The notes under the pieces were generated by a model that was not told the DNA's origin, did not search any database, and saw only the letters and a program-made list of their open reading frames with translations. Shown here one piece after another: positions 1-6,518 of a stretch of DNA of 12,607 nucleotides. Location: assembly GCA_021107605.1 (NCBI GenBank), contig JAIOSN010000038.1:1-12607 (forward strand), written 5' to 3'. The position numbers were made by a program, and so were the translations under genes. Numbering within the stretch: position 1 is the stretch's first letter; the number at the start of each line of letters is the position of its first letter. Source of the stretch: Anaerolineae bacterium. GTDB taxonomy: Bacteria; Chloroflexota; Anaerolineae; B4-G1; SLSP01.

Positions 1-63
1 ATTCATAAGAACAAAGCAGCGCGCCTGAAGTCCAGACTAATGCGCCAGATTGGGACGCTATAA
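1..63 (+). CDS. rpsT: 30S ribosomal protein bS20, C-terminal end (partial)
   Basis: Frame 1 reads 20 codons from the window edge to TAA at 61-63, giving IHKNKAARLKSRLMRQIGTL. The stretch IHKNKAARxKSRL is the conserved C-terminal helix of bS20, a primary 16S rRNA-binding protein of the small subunit that is rich in Lys and Arg. Only the last 20 of about 85-95 residues are present; the start lies outside the window. The gene runs convergently with proC, and a strong hairpin lies 40 bp after its stop. The assignment rests on a short but characteristic tail. A chance match is possible but unlikely, because the basic pattern, the IHKN motif and the stop position all fit. Confidence 0.8.
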   Translation: MHKNKAARLKSRLMRQIGTL

Positions 64-103
64 ATCAGTTAGAACGTCTATAGTTTGACTTGTTGGAATT
101 CTA

Positions 104-147
104 CCAGCGCGAGGGGCGAGGAAATAAATCCTCGCCCCTCGCGCTGG
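104..147. terminator. Perfect 19-bp hairpin between convergent rpsT and proC
   Basis: Arms 104-122 and 129-147 are perfectly complementary around an AATAAA loop. A weaker outer pair, ATAGTTTG (80-87) and CAAACTAT (164-171), brackets it. The position between two convergent gene ends suggests a bidirectional terminator or an RNA 3'-end stabiliser. Neither strand has a U-tract directly after the stem, so it is not a classical intrinsic terminator. The rest of the 64-363 gap holds the inverted-repeat element listed next; no other gene is seen. Confidence 0.5.
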
Positions 148-194
148 ATCGTTGTAAAACCTACAAACTATGAGTCTACTGAAAAACTAAGCAT

Positions 195-341
195 TTCACC
201 ACTAAGGCGCAAAGGCGCGCAGACTTTAAAGACGACCAGACTGCGGAAATCTTAACTGAAGCATATTGCGGTTAGTCCTTGTAACAAATCGCTAACCGCT
301 AATGGCTAACCTCTCAGTGCCCTCTGCGTCTCTGTGGTGAA
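195..341. repeat. Inverted-repeat element, about 147 bp, MITE-like
   Basis: The left end TTCACCAC (195-202) is mirrored exactly by GTGGTGAA (334-341). The similarity continues inward imperfectly for roughly 20 more bases (GCGCAAAGGC on the left against the complement of GCCCTCTGCGTC on the right). Inside is a second hairpin, GCGGTTAG (268-275) with CTAACCGC (292-299). There is no ORF. This looks like one of the small dispersed non-coding inverted repeats common in repeat-rich bacterial genomes. Other copies cannot be seen here, so mobility is inferred only from shape. Confidence 0.45.
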
Positions 342-363
342 TTGTTTTTTTAGCGGAGCCAAA

Positions 364-1176
364 CTACGATTCCTTGCCAAGTTGCGCCGCTCTACTATAA
401 GCCGCCCAGACTGCTCGCGAGAGCACGGTCCTGAAACCCCCTTTTTCTAGCTGATAGAGCGCCTCTGCGGTAGTGCCGCCCGGTGAGGTGACTTGATTGC
501 GCAGCGCAGCCTTATGTAATCCGGCTTGCTTAGCGTAGAGAGCTGAGCCGATAACTAACTGGTTTACTAGCTTCTCGGCAACGCGACGAGAAAAGCCCAG
601 ATGTACTCCAGCATCAATCAGAGATTCCATAAAAAGGAAGACATACGCTGGCCCGGTACCAGAAATGGCAGTAGCCATGTTCAAGTAATTCTCCTCCTTA
701 ACGTAAATTTCCTCTCCCACCGCTTGGAGAATCACCAACGCCTCTTCGCGTTGCGCGTCTGAGACCTCTTCGGTGGCAGTCCATACCGTGATCCCCTCTC
801 CAATTTGAGCCGGAGTATTAGGCATAGCTCTGACCACAGCTTTGATGCCCAACCCTCGTTGGATAGTGGCGATGGTTACTCCGGCCGCGATGGAGAAAAC
901 GAACGCCTGTGGTTGAATATGTCCCTTTAATTCGGCCAGCACCTGAGACATTACCTGCGGCTTGATAGAGAGAAAGATCACCTGGGCCTCCTCAACCGCT
1001 GCGCTATTTTCGGTGCTGGTGCGGATGCCATAACGCTCTGTTAACTCTTGACCGCGCTCCAGGCGCGGATTGGTGGCGATGATCTTCTCCGGAGGGACGA
1101 TTCCTTCTCGTAGCAAACCTTGCACCAGCGCTTCACCCATAGTTCCACAGCCAATAACAGCGATTGTTGATGACAT
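364..1176 (-). CDS. proC: Pyrroline-5-carboxylate reductase
   Basis: The 270-residue product is full length for ProC. It would catalyse the last step of proline synthesis, the NAD(P)H-dependent reduction of 1-pyrroline-5-carboxylate to proline, in the cytoplasm. Visible features are an N-terminal Rossmann dinucleotide loop GCGTMG (residues 9-14), MPNTPA (118-123), SGTGPAYV (162-169) and the family signature TSPGGTTAEAL (220-230) in the C-terminal dimerisation and substrate domain. The ATG is preceded by AGGAGG at good spacing. It starts only 33 bp after the stop of the CapA-like lipoprotein gene on the same strand, so the two are probably co-transcribed, with proC distal. No regulator site is visible. 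All motifs are intact, so a functional enzyme is expected. Confidence 0.95.
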   Translation of the reverse strand: MSSTIAVIGCGTMGEALVQGLLREGIVPPEKIIATNPRLERGQELTERYGIRTSTENSAAVEEAQVIFLSIKPQVMSQVLAELKGHIQPQAFVFSIAAGVTIATIQRGLGIKAVVRAMPNTPAQIGEGITVWTATEEVSDAQREEALVILQAVGEEIYVKEENYLNMATAISGTGPAYVFLFMESLIDAGVHLGFSRRVAEKLVNQLVIGSALYAKQAGLHKAALRNQVTSPGGTTAEALYQLEKGGFRTVLSRAVWAAYSRAAQLGKES

Positions 1177-1209
1177 AGTTCCTCCTCTCCTGATTAAGGT
1201 ACTTCTGCT

Positions 1210-2874
1210 CTAATTCTGATTGGGACTTAGTGCAAAGATCATCTGTAAAAACCCTTCCCGCTCCTCAACACTCATGGGCCTGGGCCGGCCAAATTCTTCT
1301 AACAACGCAGTGTGGAGTGTGATGTTGATGAGCTTGCCCTCATAAAAAGTGAGTTGGTCTACAAATTCTTGCCGTGTTCCCAAACTCCACATCTGATCAA
1401 AGAAGAAATTTCCCAAGCCATAGTGGATAAAAGTATCCCCGTAAAATTCTAAAGTTTGTGGTTGGTGCGCCTGGCTCCCCTGCACCACCACGGCGCCAGC
1501 CGCGGCTAAGCTGCGAAAATCGCACATCTGCCGAGCGGAGGGCATGTATTCATAGGCTTCTTGGTGTTGTATGCTAACAATGGGCAGATACCCGGCGGCA
1601 CGCACAGTGGTGATATTGGCCCGGAGTTCATCGAAATCACCACAATGCGCTGCTCCGCCAGAACCTTCACCCGCGAAGGGGCCTACGGTATTGCAGCCCA
1701 GGAAAGCAATTTTATTGGGGCCATCCTCAACCAGCAAGGGCTGACTACCTTCTGCTTGCGTGGCCCCGCCGCCAAACCATTGCCAGCCGCGCTCCTGATA
1801 CATCGCCAGCGAGTGATCCACCCAACTGCTCCCCTTGTCTTCCAGATGATTGCCGGTCAGCTCGATGATGTTAACATGTATCTCTTCCCGCGGTCCAATA
1901 TAGCTGTCGTGGGAACAGACCGACATCGTGCCAGAAGCCTGTGCTACGCAATCTGGCTTAAAGGAGACCTCGTTGCTCACGTGGACAAAATCGGCTCCCT
2001 CAAACCACGGCTTGATATCTTGAGCTGGATAGGTCACGCCCTTGGCATCCATCAGTTGAGCGGTACCTCTGGTCATGGCTGTGACGCCGGTCATCACCAC
2101 CACGGTCAAATTCTCTTCCGTGCGGTTTGAAATGCTAGTTGCGTTCAGATCGGCGATCTTTAACATTTCGGGCCGGCCGGCGCTCCCCAAATAGAAAGGA
2201 ATAATTAGGGGATATGTTACCGGCAGCGGGCCCTTCTCCACCGGCGAGTAACCATCGATTTGTAATACCTTCCAACGCGGGTGCAGTTCCTCAAAGGGGA
2301 CGATGGCCCAACCGCCAGCTGTCTGCGTGGCGGTGAGCAGCTCGGAAGCGTCCAGAGCCTGCACATTTTCGCTACTTGGCGGCCCCCAGAGCGTGACCAA
2401 GTCCCGGCGCGTCTCCGCAGTCAAGAAGAGCGGGACGCGAGTCTCTGGTTCGGTACCCGACCAACTATTCTGCAACGCAGCCAAGGGAATTGCATCTGGG
2501 GTAGTCATAAAAGGGGCAACCAGCAGATACGTCCAACTGCCGACCACCTGATTATGGGGAGTATCCTCTCCTCCCAGCACGATATCGGCGCTGGCCGGGT
2601 CATCAATCCAGGTGAAATATGCTGGTTTTGCAGCTACTTCTTCACGCAATGTGGCGCAAGCGCCGGCGGGGATGAACGGTTGGCAACCAACAGTGACTGG
2701 GAATGCTGGCGTGGGAGTAGGGCTAGGAGTAGGAGTGGAGCTGGGAGTAGGCGTGAGCGTAGGTTTAGGTGTGCGGGTGGGAGTAGGGGTAGGTCGCACA
2801 GTTGGCATAGCACAGGCGCCGAGGAGCAAAGCTAAGAGCAGACCGAATAAAATTGCCAGATTCCGTTTTTGCAT
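1210..2874 (-). CDS. CapA-like (PGA_cap family) secreted lipoprotein
   Basis: This 554-residue protein begins with a lipoprotein signal peptide (residues 1-20, lipobox LGAC, lipidated Cys21). A Thr-Pro-rich linker follows at about 24-57, then an N-terminal domain of unclear origin (about 60-250) and a C-terminal CapA/PGA_cap-like domain (about 255-525). CapA-type landmarks are SNEVSF (300-305), ELTGNH (338-343), QHQEAYEYMP (436-445), AGAVVVQGSQAHQPQ (439-453 region onward to 473) and YGLGNFFFDQ (485-494). This family has a metallophosphoesterase-like fold and was named from poly-gamma-glutamate capsule proteins, but the true substrate here is unknown. The usual GDVMLGR metal motif reads TGVTAMTRG, so the leading Asp is missing. 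The start follows AAGGAGG. It is expected on the outer face of the membrane, tethered by lipid. It lies upstream of proC in the same unit with no obvious functional link. Confidence 0.8.
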   Translation of the reverse strand: MQKRNLAILFGLLLALLLGACAMPTVRPTPTPTRTPKPTLTPTPSSTPTPSPTPTPAFPVTVGCQPFIPAGACATLREEVAAKPAYFTWIDDPASADIVLGGEDTPHNQVVGSWTYLLVAPFMTTPDAIPLAALQNSWSGTEPETRVPLFLTAETRRDLVTLWGPPSSENVQALDASELLTATQTAGGWAIVPFEELHPRWKVLQIDGYSPVEKGPLPVTYPLIIPFYLGSAGRPEMLKIADLNATSISNRTEENLTVVVMTGVTAMTRGTAQLMDAKGVTYPAQDIKPWFEGADFVHVSNEVSFKPDCVAQASGTMSVCSHDSYIGPREEIHVNIIELTGNHLEDKGSSWVDHSLAMYQERGWQWFGGGATQAEGSQPLLVEDGPNKIAFLGCNTVGPFAGEGSGGAAHCGDFDELRANITTVRAAGYLPIVSIQHQEAYEYMPSARQMCDFRSLAAAGAVVVQGSQAHQPQTLEFYGDTFIHYGLGNFFFDQMWSLGTRQEFVDQLTFYEGKLINITLHTALLEEFGRPRPMSVEEREGFLQMIFALSPNQN

Positions 2875-2931
2875 AGAGGCCTCCTTTTAAAACTCTAGAC
2901 AGGGGAAATTAAATGGGTACGTTTCATTGCG

Positions 2932-2980
2932 GTTGAATTCCTGGTAGCGTGTTCCGTTTGGAGAAGCTTTACGCCATACC
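2932..2980. repeat. Stem-loop repeat with conserved 20-nt core, copy 1
   Basis: The core GTTCCGTTTGGAGAAGCTTT (2951-2970) is flanked by GCGT and ACGC. Pairing extends to GGTA (2943-2946) and TACC (2977-2980) with a CA bulge. Copy 2 at 3482-3501 has the same core at 19/20 identity. The left arm, 2932-2953, matches the reverse complement of 3506-3527 at 21/22. It sits in the leader of the lipoprotein gene, so if transcribed it would form part of its 5' UTR. Confidence 0.65.
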
Positions 2981-2995
2981 GACATATCTCTCAAC

Positions 2996-3025
2996 TAATC
3001 TGAAACACACCTGGGGTTCTGTCAA
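2996..3025 (-). promoter_or_regulatory. Candidate promoter of the lipoprotein-proC unit
   Basis: On the minus strand an exact -35 hexamer TTGACA lies at 3020-3025. The hexamer 18 bp downstream, AGATTA at 2996-3001, is a poor -10. The exact -35 and its location upstream of the lipoprotein gene make it plausible, but the weak -10 keeps this tentative. It implies a leader of about 115 nt containing the copy 1 stem-loop. Confidence 0.3.
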
Positions 3026-3055
3026 CCGCAAAACGAGTAACAGATTCCCCAGCAC

Positions 3056-3235
3056 GCCGACTGAAGTCGGCTACCAGAGGCTTAAGCCGCCTGTCCACCT
3101 ACGTGGACAGGAACTAACGTCGCCGACGGGCAACGCCTGGCCGTGAACGACTGTGCTACGGAGCCACGCCCCATAAATGGGGCTAGCCGGCTTGAGCCGG
3201 CGTCACTGCGTAGCACGGACACTTTATGCCCGTGC
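3056..3235. repeat. Hairpin array (dispersed structured repeat, copy A)
   Basis: A run of stems lies in 180 bp. GCCGACTGAAGTCGGC is at 3056-3071, the palindrome GGCTTAAGCC at 3079-3088 and CTGTCCACCTACGTGGACAG at 3091-3110. An 8-bp outer stem, GTGCTACG (3153-3160) with CGTAGCAC (3209-3216), encloses two more 16-nt hairpins, GCCCCATAAATGGGGC (3168-3183) and GCCGGCTTGAGCCGGC (3186-3201). GCACGG (3213-3218) can alternatively pair with CCGTGC (3230-3235). The first 16-mer, a 19-nt spacer and the 20-mer recur in the sufC-sufB gap in the opposite orientation with the same spacing. Short ORFs across it are chance frames. Confidence 0.75.
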
Positions 3236-3250
3236 GTTGGGCTCGTACCC

Positions 3251-3284
3251 AAAAACAGAAGCGGATCGGGAGACCCGATCCGCT
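3251..3284 (-). terminator. Intrinsic terminator of tRNA-Val
   Basis: Arms 3260-3270 and 3274-3284 form a perfect 11-bp GC-rich stem with a 3-nt loop. On the minus strand the stem is followed by TTCTGTTTTT. It begins 8 nt after the tRNA CCA end, so it fits a rho-independent terminator for the tRNA transcript. Confidence 0.85.
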
Positions 3285-3291
3285 CAGTAGT

Positions 3292-3368
3292 TGGTGGGCG
3301 GTACAGGACTTGAACCTGTGACCTCCGCGATGTCAACGCGGCGCTCTAGCCAACTGAGCTAACCGCCC
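3292..3368 (-). tRNA. tRNA-Val, anticodon GAC
   Basis: The minus strand folds into a complete cloverleaf. The acceptor stem is GGGCGGT/ACCGCCC, the D-loop contains AGTTGGC, and the anticodon stem CCGCG/CGCGG closes the loop TTGACAT with anticodon GAC (reads GUC and GUU valine codons). The T-arm is CACAGGTTCAAGTCCTGT. The discriminator is A and the 3' CCA is encoded (3292-3294), so the mature end does not need CCA addition. It has its own promoter-like sequence upstream and a strong hairpin terminator downstream, so it is probably a single-gene transcript. The 5' leader GCCCAT could pair with the first bases of the acceptor stem before RNase P processing. Confidence 0.96.
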
Positions 3369-3378
3369 ATCATGGGCC

Positions 3379-3406
3379 ATTGTAACAGCTTACTTCATTT
3401 GCGCAA
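3379..3406 (-). promoter_or_regulatory. Candidate promoter of tRNA-Val
   Basis: On the minus strand TTGCGC (3401-3406) is followed after 16 bp by TACAAT (3379-3384), a 5/6 match to the -10 consensus. Transcription would start a few bases before the tRNA 5' end at 3368. The -35 matches at only three positions. Confidence 0.5.
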
Positions 3407-3467
3407 GTCATGTCTCTGGAAGCTTGTAGCTAAAATCTGGAATTCGATGAACAGCGATTGTTTCAAT

Positions 3468-3527
3468 GTAGCGTATTGCGTGTTCCGTTTTGAGAAGCTT
3501 TACGCAACACGCTACCAGAAATTCAAC
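3468..3527. repeat. Stem-loop repeat with conserved 20-nt core, copy 2
   Basis: Arms GTAGCGTATTGCGT (3468-3481) and ACGCAACACGCTAC (3502-3515) pair at 13 of 14 positions around the 20-nt core (3482-3501). That core is 19/20 identical to the core at 2951-2970. The hairpin lies 10 bp past the sufD stop and could mark the 3' end of the suf mRNA, but no U-tract follows. The flank 3506-3527 is a 21/22 inverted match to 2932-2953. Confidence 0.7.
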
Positions 3528-3537
3528 CTCATCCAAA

Positions 3538-4908
3538 TCAACTAGCGGCTTGCCAAAAACGTCGCGAAATCTCCTCTGCCAGATGTGCGCGTATGGCGGC
3601 CAGCGGAACATGTTCAATGATCGGGTTAAGGAAACCCTGCACCAGCAGATACTCGGCTTCCTCACGCGGGATAGCCCGTGAGAGCAGGTAGAAGAGCTGC
3701 TCCGGATCCAGCCGCGAGACGGTGGCCCCGTGACTACAGCTGACCTCGTTCGCCATGATCTCCAAGCCGGGAATGGAGTGCGCGCGGGCCTTATCCAGCA
3801 GCAAGTTATTGTTAGCCTGATAGCCTTCTGAATTTTGGGCTTCCTGCTCCATGCGAATCATCCCGTAGAAAACAGTGCGGGACTGGTCACGCAACACGTT
3901 ACGGAAGAGCAGATCGCTATAAGTATTCGGGGCCAGATGGTGTTGGTAGGTGCTCTGGTCCAGACGCTGCTGCCCGGTCGCAAAAGTGAAACCGCGCATC
4001 AGTGCGTGCGCTTGCGGCGCCCGCAGCTCGGTGCGGAGGAACTCCTTGGTCGCTGCGCCGCCCAGAGAGCCGCTCCCCCAGACCAAATGCGCGTCGCGCT
4101 CCAGGTGAGCGTTCTGCACGCTGACCGTGTATCGTTGCTTCCCCCAATTTTGAAGGCTGACGTAACGGATCCAAGCCCCTGCCGCAGCATAAATTTCTAC
4201 TATTTCCGAGTTGAGTTCCGGCTCCGCTTCTAACGAATAGCGTTCCTGGACCACGGTTACTTTCGCGCCCTTCTCCGCGACGATGAGCGTATGGTGCAAT
4301 CCCGTTCCCCCCCCCGCATCGTAACCGGTCAGAGTACGGAGAGGACGTTCCACCCGCACGCCGGCGGGCACGTAGACGAAGGTACCGCCGTGCCATAAAG
4401 CCGCGTTCAAGGCCGTAAATTTATTGAAATCTGGCCGGGTGATAGCGCCACGGAACCAATACTGGCGGATAAGCTCCTCATGGCTCTCTAGAGCTTGATG
4501 CAAGTCTTGCAACACCACGCCCGTATCGATCGCTGTTTCCTCTAAATCAGCGTAACAGACGCCACCGTTATTGTGGATCAACAAACCGGTACAATGCGCT
4601 CGCGGTAAGTCGGGGAGTAACCAACAAGGAGGCAATTCCTCCAGCGAGGAAAGTTGCGGGGGAGCCAGGACCAAACGTCGCGCCTCCAACGGGAACTCGC
4701 GCAGTGGCACACGCCGCCACGGTTCCTCCTTGCGGTCTGGCCAGGGGAGTTCTGCGTAGAGCTCCCAAGCCTGGCGCCGCGATTCACGGAGCCAAACCGG
4801 CTCATCGTAATGCGCACTCAATGTCGCGACGGCGGCAGCGTTGACAGGCAACTCCAATTTCTTATCTTTTCCAGTTAGAGAGGGATAGTATGTACGTTCT
4901 TTAATCAT
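3538..4908 (-). CDS. sufD: Fe-S cluster assembly scaffold subunit SufD
   Basis: This 456-residue protein is the SufD subunit of the SufBC2D scaffold, which assembles iron-sulfur clusters in the cytoplasm. The beta-helix core begins around NAALWHGGTFVYVPAGVRVE. The C-terminal helical domain contains EVSCSHGATVSRLDPEQLFY, whose His393 (in CSHGAT) corresponds to the conserved SufD histidine implicated at the SufB-SufD cluster-building interface (E. coli His360 by motif). The start ATG overlaps the sufB stop by one base (TGATG), so the two should be translationally coupled. It is the last gene of sufCBD. No cysteine desulfurase (sufS) or SufU/SufE gene follows; the next gene is tRNA-Val. It resembles sufB but lacks the SufB cysteines, which supports SufD over a second SufB. 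Confidence 0.93.
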   Translation of the reverse strand: MIKERTYYPSLTGKDKKLELPVNAAAVATLSAHYDEPVWLRESRRQAWELYAELPWPDRKEEPWRRVPLREFPLEARRLVLAPPQLSSLEELPPCWLLPDLPRAHCTGLLIHNNGGVCYADLEETAIDTGVVLQDLHQALESHEELIRQYWFRGAITRPDFNKFTALNAALWHGGTFVYVPAGVRVERPLRTLTGYDAGGGTGLHHTLIVAEKGAKVTVVQERYSLEAEPELNSEIVEIYAAAGAWIRYVSLQNWGKQRYTVSVQNAHLERDAHLVWGSGSLGGAATKEFLRTELRAPQAHALMRGFTFATGQQRLDQSTYQHHLAPNTYSDLLFRNVLRDQSRTVFYGMIRMEQEAQNSEGYQANNNLLLDKARAHSIPGLEIMANEVSCSHGATVSRLDPEQLFYLLSRAIPREEAEYLLVQGFLNPIIEHVPLAAIRAHLAEEISRRFWQAAS

Positions 4909-6317
4909 CAGCCCACCGATCCTTCCATCTGGAGCGCCACCAACCGGTTAAGCTCTACCGCGTATTCCATCGGCAATTCTTTGATAAAAGGCTCCAAGAA
5001 ACCGTTAACTATCATCACCGCTGCCTGCTCTCTACTCAACCCCCGGCTCATCAGGTAGAAGAGTTGCTCTTCACTGATCTTGCTGACAGAAGCCTCGTGC
5101 TCAATCTGCACGTCGTCTTCATGCACATCAATGTAGGGATAAGTGTCGGAGCGCGAACCGGGATCTAAGAGAAGCGCGTCGCACTCAACCTTAGATTTTA
5201 CCCCATTGGCGCCCTTAGCAACCTTCACCAAGCCTCGATACCCAGAGCGTCCGGTATCTTTGCTAATGGATTTGGAGTTGATGATTGAGGTCGTATAGGG
5301 GGCCAAATGGATCGCTTTGGCGCCAGCATCATAATGTTGCCCCGCGCCGGCGAAAGCGATGGAGAGCACTTCGCCATGCGCGCGCGGCCCCTTGAGGATT
5401 ACAGCGGGATATTTCATGGTGATTCCGCTACCCAGATTGGCATCCACCCATTCCATTCTGCCGTCTTCGGCCACCACCGCCCGCTGCGTCACCAGGTTGT
5501 AGACGTTACGTGACCAGTTCTGGATCGTGCTATAACGGGCATGGGCGCCCTTCTCGACAAAGATCTCGATGACTCCCGTGTGAAGCGCGGCGGTGGAATA
5601 CTGTGGCGCGGTACAGCCCTCGATGTAATGCACGCTACTCCCCTCGTCCGCTATGATGATGGTACGCTCAAACTGTCCCAGACTCTGGGCGTTGATGCGG
5701 AAGTAAGCTTGCAACGGGATATCCACCTGCACGCCCGGCGGCACATAGACAAAACTGCCGCCCGACCAAAAAGCACTGTTCAATGCGGAGAATTTATTAT
5801 CAGCAATGGGCACCACGCGGCCAATATGCGCGCGTACCAGCTCTGGATATTCCCGCACGGCGGTATCCATATCGACAAAGATGATACCCTGATTCTCCCA
5901 CTCCTTTTTCAGGGAACCGTAGACCGCCTCAGAATCCAACTGGGTCTCCACGCCTGCCAGGAATTTACGCTCCGCCTCTGGGATACCGAGTTTCTCAAAG
6001 GTATCTTTGATCTCGTCCGGCACCTCATCCCAGGAACGCGCTTTGCTCTCCGTGGGACGCACGTAGTAATAAAACTCCTCGAAGTCCAATGAGCTGAGAT
6101 CAGGTCCCCAAGTGGGCAACGGCTTTTTGAAAAAGATATCCAGTGCCCGCAAGCGAAAATCCAACATCCATTGCGGCTCATCCTTGATCGCGGAAATTTC
6201 CCGCACGATATCCGCCCCGATACCCTTATGAGAGCGATGAACGTATTCATAGGTGGTAGTAAAATCGTATTGTGATTGATCCTTCAGTTGCCGCAGGTCA
6301 TCGTGATTAGTGGTCAT
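4908..6317 (-). CDS. sufB: Fe-S cluster assembly scaffold subunit SufB
   Basis: This is SufB, the sulfur-accepting partner of SufC and SufD. I choose the ATG at 6317 (469 residues) because GGAG lies 5 bp before it; a GTG 21 bp further upstream is open but less well placed. Conserved stretches include FSALNSAFWSGGSFVYVPPGV, YIEGCTAP with Cys235, VECDALLL with Cys379, EHEASVSKISEEQLFYLMSRG, and the typical end NRLVALQMEGSVG. Cys235 and Cys379 match by motif the E. coli SufB cysteines proposed for sulfur entry and for cluster assembly with the SufD His. The stop overlaps the sufD start. Upstream, 200 bp of hairpins separates it from sufC, which may lower sufBD expression relative to sufC. Length and motifs are normal for the family. 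Confidence 0.96.
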   Translation of the reverse strand: MTTNHDDLRQLKDQSQYDFTTTYEYVHRSHKGIGADIVREISAIKDEPQWMLDFRLRALDIFFKKPLPTWGPDLSSLDFEEFYYYVRPTESKARSWDEVPDEIKDTFEKLGIPEAERKFLAGVETQLDSEAVYGSLKKEWENQGIIFVDMDTAVREYPELVRAHIGRVVPIADNKFSALNSAFWSGGSFVYVPPGVQVDIPLQAYFRINAQSLGQFERTIIIADEGSSVHYIEGCTAPQYSTAALHTGVIEIFVEKGAHARYSTIQNWSRNVYNLVTQRAVVAEDGRMEWVDANLGSGITMKYPAVILKGPRAHGEVLSIAFAGAGQHYDAGAKAIHLAPYTTSIINSKSISKDTGRSGYRGLVKVAKGANGVKSKVECDALLLDPGSRSDTYPYIDVHEDDVQIEHEASVSKISEEQLFYLMSRGLSREQAAVMIVNGFLEPFIKELPMEYAVELNRLVALQMEGSVG

Positions 6318-6353
6318 AGTTTCTCCGCTCCGGGACACGACTACCCTGGCACA

Positions 6354-6518
6354 ACGGCCCCGTGGCCGTGGGAAGTCGCTCTCTGCGGCGCTCTGCGCCG
6401 GGCGTCACCCTCCGTCGACGCGCTACCCCCTGTCCACGTAGGTGGACAGCTGACTTTAGCCTCCGGGAGCCTACTGCAGTAGGCGTACTAGAAGCCCAGC
6501 ATGGCGGTAGTATCCGCC
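6354..6518. repeat. Hairpin array in the sufC-sufB gap (copy B)
   Basis: Five stems occur within 165 bp. They are ACGGCC/GGCCGT (6354-6369), CGGCGC/GCGCCG (6386-6400), CTGTCCAC/GTGGACAG (6430-6449), GCCTACT/AGTAGGC (6469-6484) and GGCGG/CCGCC (6503-6518, touching the sufC stop). On the minus strand the 16-mer, a 19-nt spacer and the 20-mer repeat the order and exact spacing of 3056-3110. The spacers match at 13 of 19 positions. The array is transcribed with the suf operon and has no credible ORF. Confidence 0.75.

Larger units (their letters stand above)
2875..3291. other. 417-bp intergenic region, hairpin-rich, no gene
   Basis: The gap between the lipoprotein gene start and the tRNA-Val 3' end holds no convincing ORF. 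It contains a stem-loop repeat copy (2932-2980), a candidate lipoprotein promoter (2996-3025), an array of hairpins (3056-3235) and the tRNA terminator (3251-3284). Confidence 0.8.

Noticed and set aside
1561..2130. 189-codon plus-strand ORF
   Set aside because: Antisense to the lipoprotein gene, with no recognisable motif and no ribosome site; the minus-strand product has a clear signal peptide and family motifs.
2612..2890. Plus-strand ORF with a Gly-Val repeat product
   Set aside because: It is the antisense of the Thr-Pro linker and signal peptide of the lipoprotein gene; the repeat is a reflection of that linker.
3082..3336. Minus-strand ORF overlapping the tRNA and hairpin array
   Set aside because: It covers the whole terminator and part of the tRNA gene; its residues mirror palindromic repeats.
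3468..3515. Intrinsic terminator of the suf operon
   Set aside because: The stem is good but the 20-nt loop is long and no U-tract follows on the minus strand. It is better listed as a repeat.
6318..6338. Upstream GTG start for sufB, adding 7 residues
   Set aside because: The ATG at 6317 has GGAG at ideal spacing, and the extra residues MSRSGET are encoded by the ribosome-site region itself.
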